61,047 nucleotides of DNA from Clostridiales bacterium. GTDB taxonomy: Bacteria > Bacillota > Clostridia > Oscillospirales > Oscillospiraceae. The position numbers were made by a program, and so were the translations under genes. The DNA lies in the NCBI GenBank assembly GCA_004551945.1, contig SFPN01000010.1, positions 1-61,047 on the forward strand, given 5' to 3'. The notes beneath the pieces were generated by a model, which searched no databases, was not told the origin of the DNA, and saw nothing but the letters and a program-made list of their open reading frames with translations. Below, in pieces: positions 7,923 to 15,524 of the stretch (position 1 is the stretch's first letter; every line of letters begins with the position of its first letter).

Positions 7923-10370
7923 ATGCCGAGAAAACCTAAGGGAACCCCCAGCGTCCCCAAGCCCATCGCCAAGACCGCTGCCCGGATGTCCCGGAAGGCT
8001 CCCCTCACCCCCTCCCAGCTGGAGAAGATCGACGCCTACTGGCGCGCTTCCAACTACCTGTCCGCCTGCCAGCTGTACCTGCTGGACAACCCCCTGCTCA
8101 AGGAACCCCTGAAGCCTGAGCATGTGAAGAAAAAGATCGTCGGTCACTGGGGCACCGTTCCCGGTCAGAACTTCATCTATACACACCTGAACCGTGCCAT
8201 CGTCAAGTATGACCTGGACATGATCTACCTCTCCGGCCCCGGCCACGGCGGCAACGCCATGGTGGCCCAGACCTATCTGGAGGGGACCTACAGCGAGGTC
8301 TACCCCAACATCAGCCAGGACACCGAGGGTCTGCAGAAGCTCTTCAAGCAGTTCTCCTTCCCCGGCGGCATCCCCAGCCACGTGGCCCCTGAGACCCCCG
8401 GCTCCATCCACGAGGGCGGCGAGCTGGGCTACTCCCTGGCCCACGCCTTCGGCGCGGTCTTTGACAACCCCGACCTGATCGCCGCCTGCGTGGTGGGCGA
8501 CGGCGAGGCCGAGACCGGCCCCCTGGCCACCGCCTGGCACTCCAACAAGTTCCTGAATCCCGTGGGTGACGGCGCTGTGCTGCCCATCCTCCACTTAAAC
8601 GGCTTCAAAATCCACAACCCCACCATCTTCTCCCGGATGTCCCACACCGAGATGGAGAACTTCTTCCGGGGCTGCGGCTGGGAGCCCCGCTTCGTGGAGG
8701 GGGACGAACCCAAGGAAATGCACCAGAAGATGGCCGCCGCCATGGACTGGGCAGTGCGGGAGATCAAGCGCATCCAGGGCAACGCCCGCACCAACGGCGA
8801 CACCAGCCGCCCCGTGTGGCCCATGATCGTCCTGCGCTCCCCCAAGGGCTGGACCGGCCCCAAGGTGGTGGACGGCGAGAACATCGAGGGCTCCTTCCGG
8901 GCCCACCAGGTCCCCATCGACATGTCCCGGCCCGAGCACCTGGGCATGCTGGAGAAGTGGCTGCGCAGCTACAAGCCCGAAGAGCTCTTTACCGACGACG
9001 GCAAGCTCATCCCCGAGCTCCAGGCCCTGATCCCCACTGGCGACCGCCGCATGGGCGCCAACCCCCACGCCAACGGCGGCAAGCTCCTGCGGGACCTGAA
9101 GCTGCCTGACTTCCGGGACTACGGCCTGGATCTCCCCGCCCCCGGCGCTGTGGAGGCCCAGGACATGCTGGTTCTCGGCTCCTTCGTCCGGGACGTGATC
9201 AAGGAGAACGAGAGCGCCAAGAACTTCCGGGTCTTCGGCCCCGACGAGAGCAAGTCCAACCGCCTGACCCCCATGTTCGAGACCACCACCCGGGTCTGGA
9301 CCATGGACCAGGGCCCCAACGACGAGTTCCTGGGCCGGGATGGCCGGGTCATGGACTCCATGCTCTCTGAGCACATGTGCGAGGGCTGGCTGGAGGGTTA
9401 CCTGCTTACCGGCCGCCACGGCTTCTTCAACAGCTACGAGGCCTTCATCCGCATTGTGGACTCCATGTTCGCCCAGCACGCCAAGTGGCTGAAAACCTGC
9501 AACGAGCTGCCCTGGCGGCAGGATATCGCCTCGTTGAACTATATCCTCTCCTCCAACGTGTGGCAGCAGGATCACAACGGCTTCACCCACCAGGACCCCG
9601 GCTTCCTGGACCACGTGTGCAACAAGAAGGCCGACGTGGTGCGCCTGTATCTGCCCCCGGACGCCAACTGCACCCTGTCTGTCTTTAACCACTGCATCAA
9701 GAGCCGGAACTATGTGAACGTGATGGTCACCTCCAAGCACCCCCGGCCCCAGTGGCTGACCATGGAGCAGGCCGTCAAGCACTGCACCCAGGGCATCGGC
9801 ATCTGGCAGTGGGCCTCCAACGACCAGGGCGAGGAGCCCGACATCGTCCTGGCCTGCTGCGGCGACACCCCCACCCTGGAGACCTTGGCCACCGTCACCA
9901 TCCTGCGCCACTACTTCCCCGACATCAAGATCCGGGTGATCAACGTGGTGGACCTGATGCGCCTCCAGTCCGACAGCCAGCACCCCCACGGTCTGTCCGA
10001 CCAGAAGTACGACATGCTCTTTACCAAGGATAAGCCCATCCTCTTCACCTTCCACGGCTACCCCTCCCTCATCCATGAGCTGACCTACCGCCGGAAGAAC
10101 AAGAACCTCCACGTGCGGGGTTATATCGAGGAAGGCACCATCACCACCCCCTTCGACATGCGGGTGCTGAACAACCTGGACCGCTTCCACCTGACCATGG
10201 ACGTGATTAACCTGCTGCCCGAGAAGCTGGGCACCCGGGGCGCGTTCCTGATCCAGCAGCTCCAGGACAAGCTGGTGGAGCACAAGCAGTATATCGCCGA
10301 GTACGGCCAGGACCTGCCCGAAATCCGCGACTGGAAGTGGAACGACGGCAAGGGCAACTACGCCGACTGA
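7923..10370 (+). CDS. xfp: Xylulose-5-phosphate/fructose-6-phosphate phosphoketolase
   Basis: This thiamine-diphosphate enzyme splits xylulose 5-phosphate (or fructose 6-phosphate) with phosphate to acetyl phosphate plus a shorter sugar phosphate. The 815-residue length is typical. Visible family features are GHWGTVPGQNFIY near residue 76, YLSGPGHGGNAMV near 101 and VVGDGEAETGPLAT near 192, the last being the ThDP/magnesium site (GDGE). The start at 7923 follows AAGGAGG with an 8-base gap. Codon choice is strongly biased to C-ending codons and the promoter is near-consensus, suggesting high expression. It stands alone and ends in a strong terminator. Confidence 0.96.
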   Translation: MPRKPKGTPSVPKPIAKTAARMSRKAPLTPSQLEKIDAYWRASNYLSACQLYLLDNPLLKEPLKPEHVKKKIVGHWGTVPGQNFIYTHLNRAIVKYDLDMIYLSGPGHGGNAMVAQTYLEGTYSEVYPNISQDTEGLQKLFKQFSFPGGIPSHVAPETPGSIHEGGELGYSLAHAFGAVFDNPDLIAACVVGDGEAETGPLATAWHSNKFLNPVGDGAVLPILHLNGFKIHNPTIFSRMSHTEMENFFRGCGWEPRFVEGDEPKEMHQKMAAAMDWAVREIKRIQGNARTNGDTSRPVWPMIVLRSPKGWTGPKVVDGENIEGSFRAHQVPIDMSRPEHLGMLEKWLRSYKPEELFTDDGKLIPELQALIPTGDRRMGANPHANGGKLLRDLKLPDFRDYGLDLPAPGAVEAQDMLVLGSFVRDVIKENESAKNFRVFGPDESKSNRLTPMFETTTRVWTMDQGPNDEFLGRDGRVMDSMLSEHMCEGWLEGYLLTGRHGFFNSYEAFIRIVDSMFAQHAKWLKTCNELPWRQDIASLNYILSSNVWQQDHNGFTHQDPGFLDHVCNKKADVVRLYLPPDANCTLSVFNHCIKSRNYVNVMVTSKHPRPQWLTMEQAVKHCTQGIGIWQWASNDQGEEPDIVLACCGDTPTLETLATVTILRHYFPDIKIRVINVVDLMRLQSDSQHPHGLSDQKYDMLFTKDKPILFTFHGYPSLIHELTYRRKNKNLHVRGYIEEGTITTPFDMRVLNNLDRFHLTMDVINLLPEKLGTRGAFLIQQLQDKLVEHKQYIAEYGQDLPEIRDWKWNDGKGNYAD

Positions 10371-10397
10371 GACGAGCTTTCCCCCCATACGCACCAA

Positions 10398-10429
10398 CGG
10401 CCCGCCGGTTTTTCCGGCGGGCCGTTTTT
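10398..10429 (+). terminator. Phosphoketolase terminator
   Basis: CGGCCCGCCGG and CCGGCGGGCCG form an 11-base-pair stem followed by TTTTT, 28 bases after the stop codon. Confidence 0.92.
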
Positions 10430-10446
10430 CCTGGTGTGAGGATGTT

Positions 10447-10480
10447 ACAAAAATCCCCGGGACAAAGTGTCCCGGGGATT
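10447..10480 (-). terminator. Terminator of the SleB-like gene
   Basis: AATCCCCGGGACA and TGTCCCGGGGATT form a 13-base-pair stem with a 3-base loop. On the minus strand it is followed by TTTTTGTAAC. Confidence 0.92.
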
Positions 10481-10499
10481 GCCTGGTATCCTGTGTAGA

Positions 10500-11159
10500 T
10501 CAGCCGTAGCAGAAATAGCTGGTGCTGGCAAAGTAGCCGCTGTTGAAGTAGACGGACTTCCACAGGCCCTTGCCCTGGCTGAAGTTGGCCTGGTAGAGCA
10601 CGTTGGAAGGCATATCCACCTTGCCCATCATGGCCTGCTTCACCGAGTTCTTGCAGGTCTCCCAGTTGTAGGTGCCGTTGGCCGCGTCCTTGTTCTTGAT
10701 GGCCTGGGCGGTCTCCATGGCGGCGTACTTGGTGTTGTACTGCCCCGGCTGGGTGATGACCCCCTTCACGGTGTTGGGGAAGCGGCTGTCCGCCACCCGG
10801 TTCAGGGCCACCTGGGCCACATACTGGCGCAGCTGCTCCGTGGTGGAGCCGGCCTCATAATACACGGTGGTGGCCAGGATGCGGATGTCCTCGTAGGTGT
10901 ACTTGGACAGCTTCTGGTAGGCCACGATCTCCGCCTGGGCGGCGTTCCAGGTGGCCTTGGCAGCCTGGATATAGCTGCTGCTGTCGGAATACCCCTGGGC
11001 GCGGAGCTTGTTGGCCGTCTGGTGGGCCTGGGCCTGGATCTGCTTCTGCTCCTGGATGGCCGCCATGCACTCGTCATAGTTGGTGGCGGCCAGGGCTGTG
11101 GGTACCATGCTCACCAGCATTACCATGCAGAGCATGGCCGCAATCAAATACTTTTTCAT
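10500..11159 (-). CDS. Secreted cell wall hydrolase, SleB (Hydrolase_2) family
   Basis: The 219-residue protein starts with a clear signal peptide (MKKYLIAAMLCMVMLVSM, cleavage likely after ALA near residue 24), then a Gln/Ala-rich helical segment, then a SleB-like domain from about residue 90: DIRILATTVYYEAGS, VAQVALNRVADSRFP and GVITQPGQYN. SleB-type enzymes are lytic transglycosylases first known from spore cortex; many relatives act on the growing wall. The start at 11159 follows AGGAG; the frame is open further upstream but that part is leader RNA. The last residues end in aromatic-rich sequence, as usual for this domain. Expression is probably controlled by the leader and by upstream repeats described below. 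Confidence 0.88.
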   Translation of the reverse strand: MKKYLIAAMLCMVMLVSMVPTALAATNYDECMAAIQEQKQIQAQAHQTANKLRAQGYSDSSSYIQAAKATWNAAQAEIVAYQKLSKYTYEDIRILATTVYYEAGSTTEQLRQYVAQVALNRVADSRFPNTVKGVITQPGQYNTKYAAMETAQAIKNKDAANGTYNWETCKNSVKQAMMGKVDMPSNVLYQANFSQGKGLWKSVYFNSGYFASTSYFCYG

Positions 11160-11199
11160 GTTAACTCCTGTCAATCGGGGAAGGGGCTTACCCGCTGCA

Positions 11200-11292
11200 C
11201 AGGCACCCATAAGTCAGGGGTAAAACGGATTCCTTCCGGTTGCCGGTTCCTTCGCTGCGTCTGTCTCTCTCGCAGATTCGGTTTGGCGCCTG
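11200..11292 (-). ncRNA. Structured leader, candidate c-di-AMP-type riboswitch
   Basis: CAGGCGCC (11285-11292) and GGTGCCTG (11200-11207) close a domain of about 93 bases on the minus strand. Inside are a stem CTGCG/CGCAG and GGAACCGGCAACCGGAAGG followed by AATCC. The order resembles the first half of ydaO/yuaA RNAs, which sense c-di-AMP and often precede wall hydrolase genes. The conserved 3' block of that class is not clearly present, so the class is uncertain. The closing 3' strand contains CCTGT, which could instead pair with ACAGG of the ribosome-binding site. Confidence 0.4.
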
Positions 11293-11300
11293 CAAAAGGG

Positions 11301-11329
11301 ATTATACACGAAGGAAGCCTCCATTTCAA
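11301..11329 (-). promoter_or_regulatory. Promoter of the SleB-like gene
   Basis: On the minus strand TTGAAA (11324-11329) and a perfect TATAAT (11301-11306) are 17 bases apart. The start would fall a few bases before the structured leader. Confidence 0.85.
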
Positions 11330-11370
11330 ATCGGCGAATCCGGCCGAAAATCCAGGTTCGATTTTCATTT

Positions 11371-11489
11371 TTTGTTACGATTGAACAAAGTTCTGTTTTG
11401 TTTTGTTTCTGATTTTTAGTTGGTTTGTTATCATTCTGTTTGGCTTCGTTACCATTTTGTAAACTTTTTGATGGATTTTCGTTACACTT
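11371..11489 (-). promoter_or_regulatory. Four 12-base direct repeats upstream of the SleB-like promoter
   Basis: On the minus strand AAGTGTAACGAA, AATGGTAACGAA, AATGATAACAAA and AATCGTAACAAA lie at 11478-11489, 11445-11456, 11424-11435 and 11371-11382. Their spacings are 33, 21 and 53 bases, close to 3, 2 and 5 helical turns. The arrangement looks like binding sites for an activator. TGTAAC-like direct repeats recall WalR sites, but the spacing differs. Confidence 0.5.
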
Positions 11490-11497
11490 CACAAAAA

Positions 11498-11528
11498 AGC
11501 AGGCCGATTTTTTACAAACCGGCCTGCT
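11498..11528 (-). terminator. Terminator of the crotonase gene
   Basis: AGCAGGCCG and CGGCCTGCT pair around a 13-base loop. On the minus strand the stem is followed by TTTTTTGTG. It lies about 90 bases past the crotonase stop codon. Confidence 0.75.
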
Positions 11529-11614
11529 CCTTCTTAAGAAATCCCTTATAGCTCAATGGGTTGTGCCTATGGTCAAGTTTACTATGGGCATTTTCACGAA
11601 AAGTGCCCGGGGGC

Positions 11615-12391
11615 TTAAAAGTCGGTGAAGTGGGGCGCCCGGCGCTCCAAAAAGGCCTCCATCCCCTCCTGCTTGTCGTGGGTGGCGAAGAGCAGGCCCA
11701 GCAGGTCCTGCTCCCGGGTGCAGCCGCTGGGCAGGTCCACGTTCTGGCTGGTGTTGATGGCGCTCTTGGCAATGGACACGGCGTAGCTGGCCTTGGAGGC
11801 GATCTTCTTGGCCATGGCCATGCAGTAATCCATGAGCTCCTCCTGGGGCACCACATGGTTGGCAAGGCCGATGCGCCAGGCCTCCTGGGCGTCGATCTGG
11901 TCGCAGGTGAAGATCAGCTCCTTGGCCCGGCCCACACCGATGATCCGGCTGAGGCGCTGGGTACCGCCGCCCCCGGGAATGATGCCCAGGCCCACCTCCG
12001 GCAGGGCAAAGCGGGCGTTTTCCGCCGCGATCCGGATGTCGCAGGCCAGGGTCAGCTCGCACCCGCCCCCCAGGGCGTAGCCGTTCACGGCGGCGATGGT
12101 CACCTGGCGCATGGTCTCCAGCAGGTCGGCGCTGCGGTGGCACAGGCGCGCCAGGTGGCGGCCCTCCATAGCGTTCTGGTGGACCATCTGGGCGATGTCC
12201 GCCCCGGCGGCAAAGGCCTTGCTGCCCGCGCCGGTGAGGATCACGGCCTTGATCTGGTCGTTGGCCTCCACGGCCTCCAGGTGGGCGATGATCTCCTCGT
12301 AGACCTGGTTGTTCAAAGCGTTCAAACTCTTGGGCCGGTCGATGGTGACCACGGCCACATTTTCCTGGATGCTCAGCTTGACAAATTCCAT
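11615..12391 (-). CDS. Enoyl-CoA hydratase / crotonase
   Basis: The 258-residue protein belongs to the crotonase family that adds water to trans-enoyl-CoA. It shows the CoA-binding block AVILTGAGSKAFAAGADIAQ near residue 53 and the oxyanion/catalytic block ALGGGCELTLACDIRIA near residue 107; a Glu in GCELTL and another in LPEVGLGIIPGGGGT are the usual catalytic pair. The start follows AGGAGG with a 7-base gap. It is closest in style to 3-hydroxybutyryl-CoA dehydratase of butyrate formers, but no other butyrate pathway genes are next to it, so the physiological substrate is open. Confidence 0.9.
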   Translation of the reverse strand: MEFVKLSIQENVAVVTIDRPKSLNALNNQVYEEIIAHLEAVEANDQIKAVILTGAGSKAFAAGADIAQMVHQNAMEGRHLARLCHRSADLLETMRQVTIAAVNGYALGGGCELTLACDIRIAAENARFALPEVGLGIIPGGGGTQRLSRIIGVGRAKELIFTCDQIDAQEAWRIGLANHVVPQEELMDYCMAMAKKIASKASYAVSIAKSAINTSQNVDLPSGCTREQDLLGLLFATHDKQEGMEAFLERRAPHFTDF

Positions 12392-12421
12392 GAACGTACC
12401 TCCTGTCTGTCCTGGTTTCTC

Positions 12422-13702
12422 TTATCCCCGGAAGGCTTCGTAGATCTGCCGCCGGGTGAGACCCTGCACAGGGTCGAAAAACTCCCGGGGCAGACCCTTC
12501 ACAGTCTCATCCGGTTCCATGGCGTACTTCAAAATCCCCTGCTCGGCGCACCAGTCCATGGCCCCCCAGTGGGGATGCTGGGGCTTGCCGGTCTCCCGGA
12601 TGCGCTGGATACGGCGGTTCACTGCCTCCCGCCGGGGCGCTAAGAGCATGGCCAGCTCCCCCCAGGTCATGGGGGCGTCCAGCCGCAGGCAGTTGTCGGA
12701 ACAGACGATGCCCCGGGTTTTCTGGAGGCGGACCAGCTTTTCAAAGCCCGGCTCCTCCGGCCCTACGTCGGAGAAGGGGCACTCCGCCACAAGCTGCCGG
12801 GCGGTGACCACCCGGTAGCCGTACTTCCGGAGCAGCTCCAGCTGGTTTTTCAGGCCAAAGGCCACGGGGGTGCGGCGGGCCATGTTGTAGCCGCCCTGGT
12901 GGCGGATGATCTGCCCCCGCAGAGCGTCCGGGTCGGCGGCCAGCAGCTTTTCCATGGGCGCTGTCATGGCGGTGATCTCCGCCTGGCGGATGGTCTCCAC
13001 GCCTCCCCGGCTGACCGGCACCCGCCCGCCGCCGTCGAAGGAGGAGGCCAGGTACAGGTAGCCCATCTGGTCGTACACATCGCCGGCGGTGAAGCACCCG
13101 TCGATCCGGTCTGCCCCCCAGGGGGGCGTGCCCATGGTCATCTCATAGCCATAGGTCTTTTTCAGCAGGGTGTGCAGCCGGGTCTGGTCGGCAACGGCCT
13201 CCTCCAGGCTCTTCCCATGCTCCCGCTTGCCGTAGACAAAGGCGCGCTTGCCGAAGGGGATGTGGCGGTAGCCGTAATTAGCGGCCTGGTGGCCCTCCTG
13301 GAGGATGCGGCTCATCAGCCGCGGGTTGTTGGCGGCCCCGCCCCGCTCGTCCTGATTGATGTCCGGACAGTGGCTGTAGCGCACGCCGCTCCAGCCGGCC
13401 TGGCCGGGCCGGCCGGGAACGTCCGGGTAGTTCTCCCCGGTGTCCCCCACCACCAGGAAGGTGCCCTGGGCCCCATACTCCCCCAGGGTGTCCAGGAGCA
13501 CGTCGGTTAAGGAGCGGCCGTTGAACTTGTCCGGCACCGCGGGCAGGTCCATGGGGCCTCCCTCAAAGGTCATGGCCACCACCCGCTCCGGGGTTTTCAC
13601 CCGCTCCACCCGCCGGGTATAGCTGACATAGCGCTTCTCCTGGGGCAAAATCCGGTACAGAACCTGTTTTCCTGTCTTTCCCGCTTTCACGATCAGTGAC
13701 AT
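12422..13702 (-). CDS. Polysaccharide deacetylase-like protein with degenerate active site
   Basis: The 426-residue protein resembles NodB-type polysaccharide deacetylases: MTFEGGPMDLP near residue 44 sits where the TFDDGP motif is expected, GTFLVVGD near 78 corresponds to ATFFVVG, and GHQAANYGYRHIP near 136 corresponds to the GHEIGNHTxxHP motif. The metal-binding Asp is replaced (D-D to E-G) and one of the two His is Tyr, so catalysis of the usual kind is doubtful. The C-terminal 100 residues (WGAMDWCAEQGIL) look like an SLH-type module. There is no clear signal peptide. It is 30 bases upstream of the crotonase gene and may be co-transcribed; the function is unknown. Confidence 0.65.
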   Translation of the reverse strand: MSLIVKAGKTGKQVLYRILPQEKRYVSYTRRVERVKTPERVVAMTFEGGPMDLPAVPDKFNGRSLTDVLLDTLGEYGAQGTFLVVGDTGENYPDVPGRPGQAGWSGVRYSHCPDINQDERGGAANNPRLMSRILQEGHQAANYGYRHIPFGKRAFVYGKREHGKSLEEAVADQTRLHTLLKKTYGYEMTMGTPPWGADRIDGCFTAGDVYDQMGYLYLASSFDGGGRVPVSRGGVETIRQAEITAMTAPMEKLLAADPDALRGQIIRHQGGYNMARRTPVAFGLKNQLELLRKYGYRVVTARQLVAECPFSDVGPEEPGFEKLVRLQKTRGIVCSDNCLRLDAPMTWGELAMLLAPRREAVNRRIQRIRETGKPQHPHWGAMDWCAEQGILKYAMEPDETVKGLPREFFDPVQGLTRRQIYEAFRG

Positions 13703-13803
13703 TTCCCTTCTCCTTTTTTGCTTGGGTTTTCCGGCCCGCCCGGGGCCTCAGGCGGCGGACGCCGCCCGCCTTCCACAGCAGCTCCAGGCGGAACCGGGGC
13801 ACA

Positions 13804-13832
13804 AAGGAGGCCGGCGGTGCCGCGGCCTCCTT
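13804..13832 (-). terminator. GC-rich hairpin after the unknown 427-residue gene
   Basis: AAGGAGGCC and GGCCTCCTT bracket an inner GC-rich stem. On the minus strand TTTGTG follows, so it is at best a weak terminator. Confidence 0.4.
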
Positions 13833-13837
13833 CTGGT

Positions 13838-15121
13838 TCAGTAAATCCTGTCCCGCTGGCCGCCCCTCCCCTGGGGAAGGCTGCGGTCCAGCTTGTCATA
13901 GGCCTCCTTCAGAAGGCCGGCATAGGTGGCTGCCAGGTCCTCGGACCGGCGGCGCCCCCCGTGGAGGACGATCTCCCCCGCCGGGCGGGTCAGGAGCAGG
14001 TCCAGCAGCTCCTCGAAAAACTCTCCCTCGCACAGGTGGATCACCCCGCCGGCCACGTGCTCCAGCCAGAACAGGTCGGTGATGTCCATGCCCCGCTGGT
14101 CCTCAAACCGGCTGAGGAGATAGACCCCCCGGTACAGGCCCCGGACCGGGGGACGGCGGAGGACGGTGTAGTACAACTCCCCCTGCCAGGGGTGGAACAC
14201 GTCCCACACCTGCCGGGGGGCGCACCGGCAGTACAGCTCCCGCAGCAGCTTCCGCCGGCCCTGGCCCGTCAGCCGAAGCCAGCGGATTTCCCCGCTCTCG
14301 GTGAGGGTGGTCAGGGCCCGGCCGGCGCTGCGGCTGAGGGTGGGGCTGCGCACCGGCTGGCGGCAGAAGCCGTCGGCCAGCTCCTGAAAGACCCCGCCCA
14401 GCTCCGACAGGCGCTTCATGTCCACCGCGCCGGACAGGCGGCCCAGGATCTCCAGAAAGTCCCGGGTGTGCAGGTAGTGCACGGCGTTCTCCCCGCCGTC
14501 GGTCACTACAATATGATAAATAATCTCTTCAATGGACTGGATGCCCCAGAAATAGGCGGCGATGGTGGCGCACTGGGCAGCCTTCTCCCCGTCGCTCTTT
14601 CGGCTCAGGTACCAGTCGAACACCTCCAGCTCCTGGCCGGGGCTGTCGTCCAGCAGGCGGAGAATGCGGCCGATGGGGCTGGTCTCAAACTCGCTGTCCC
14701 CGAAAAAGCGGCTGGCGTTGGCGCTGACCTTGGTCCACAGGCTCCGGCACCACGCCTGCCCCTGGGGACCAAGCTGGTTCTGAAAGTCCAGGTTCAGCTG
14801 CCGGACCCGGACCTCCCCGTCGGGGCCCTGCTCCCGCTCGACGTAGTACAGGTCCACCCGCTCCGGGGGACTGCAGAAGTCGTCGTACCATTTAAACAGA
14901 AGATAGAAGCTGTTTTCCTCCCGCCCGGCGGCCACCCAGGCCACTGCGGTCCGCGCTTCGCCCGTGGGTGCACCAGAACCGGCATACCGGGCGAACATTC
15001 CAGCGATTTTGATGTCCGAGAGTATGTCGTGGTACATCCAGCAGATTCGGCACTGTTCGGTATCTTCCACGAGATCGTCAAAGGATTCATGGTCTAAGTA
15101 AATCGGGTCATCGAAACACAT
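13838..15121 (-). CDS. Protein of unknown function, 427 residues
   Basis: I do not recognise this protein. It is soluble, acidic in the first 100 residues and rich in Trp, Tyr and Cys (CRICWMYHDIL near residue 24). No signal peptide, membrane helix or catalytic motif stands out. The frame can begin at 15133 or 15121; the ATG at 15121 is preferred because GAGG lies six bases upstream. A good promoter lies just upstream, so it is likely expressed. The gene downstream is the deacetylase-like protein, 135 bases away past a GC-rich hairpin. The even codon use and length argue that it is a real gene. Confidence 0.75.
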   Translation of the reverse strand: MCFDDPIYLDHESFDDLVEDTEQCRICWMYHDILSDIKIAGMFARYAGSGAPTGEARTAVAWVAAGREENSFYLLFKWYDDFCSPPERVDLYYVEREQGPDGEVRVRQLNLDFQNQLGPQGQAWCRSLWTKVSANASRFFGDSEFETSPIGRILRLLDDSPGQELEVFDWYLSRKSDGEKAAQCATIAAYFWGIQSIEEIIYHIVVTDGGENAVHYLHTRDFLEILGRLSGAVDMKRLSELGGVFQELADGFCRQPVRSPTLSRSAGRALTTLTESGEIRWLRLTGQGRRKLLRELYCRCAPRQVWDVFHPWQGELYYTVLRRPPVRGLYRGVYLLSRFEDQRGMDITDLFWLEHVAGGVIHLCEGEFFEELLDLLLTRPAGEIVLHGGRRRSEDLAATYAGLLKEAYDKLDRSLPQGRGGQRDRIY

Positions 15122-15175
15122 CACAGACCTCATTTTCCGAAGGGAGCAGGCGGCGGGATTCTACTTATTTTCATT

Positions 15176-15204
15176 ATTATACCAGTTGTCCTGGGTATCT
15201 TCAA
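15176..15204 (-). promoter_or_regulatory. Promoter of the unknown 427-residue gene
   Basis: On the minus strand TTGAAG (15199-15204) and a perfect TATAAT (15176-15181) are 17 bases apart. Confidence 0.8.
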
Positions 15205-15264
15205 TGCGAAAGATTGCTTTCTGAAAAAAAGTTTTGGTGAGAAAGCGGGAGGCGGGCAGAACAA

Positions 15265-15520
15265 AAGCCTCCCTGGTGAAAGGGAGGCTTGAGACTGTTG
15301 AAAAAGTCTCGCAGAGTTTGCTGCCCGCAGGCAGCAAAGACAATCCAATCATGTTCTCCGGCGGCGTGTACGGCGGAGAACATACTTCTCAGGCCGCAAG
15401 TGTGGGGTCTGTGCGCCCTTGGCGCACAGACCCTGCGCGCAGCGGACTGCTATCCCCTCTTGTCGGAAAAGGCTTTGCCTTTTTCGACAAGCTGAAGCCT
15501 CCCTGGTGAAAGGGAGGCTT
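15265..15520. repeat. Palindrome cluster A: seven hairpins bracketed by identical copies
   Basis: Seven palindromes follow one another. They are AAGCCTCCCT/AGGGAGGCTT (15265-15290), GAGACT/AGTCTC (15291-15310), TTTGCTGCC/GGCAGCAAA (15317-15338), ATGTTCTCC/GGAGAACAT (15351-15383), GGGTCTGTGCGCC/GGCGCACAGACCC (15405-15433), CTTGTCG/CGACAAG (15459-15491), and an exact second copy of the first (15495-15520). The last ends four bases before the ftsK stop codon and may end its transcript. No coding frame is supported here. Confidence 0.85.
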
Positions 15521-15524
15521 TGGC

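Noticed and set aside
11538..11580. tRNA-like stretch TAGCTCAATGG
   Set aside because: It resembles a D arm, but no acceptor, anticodon or T arm pairing can be formed around it.
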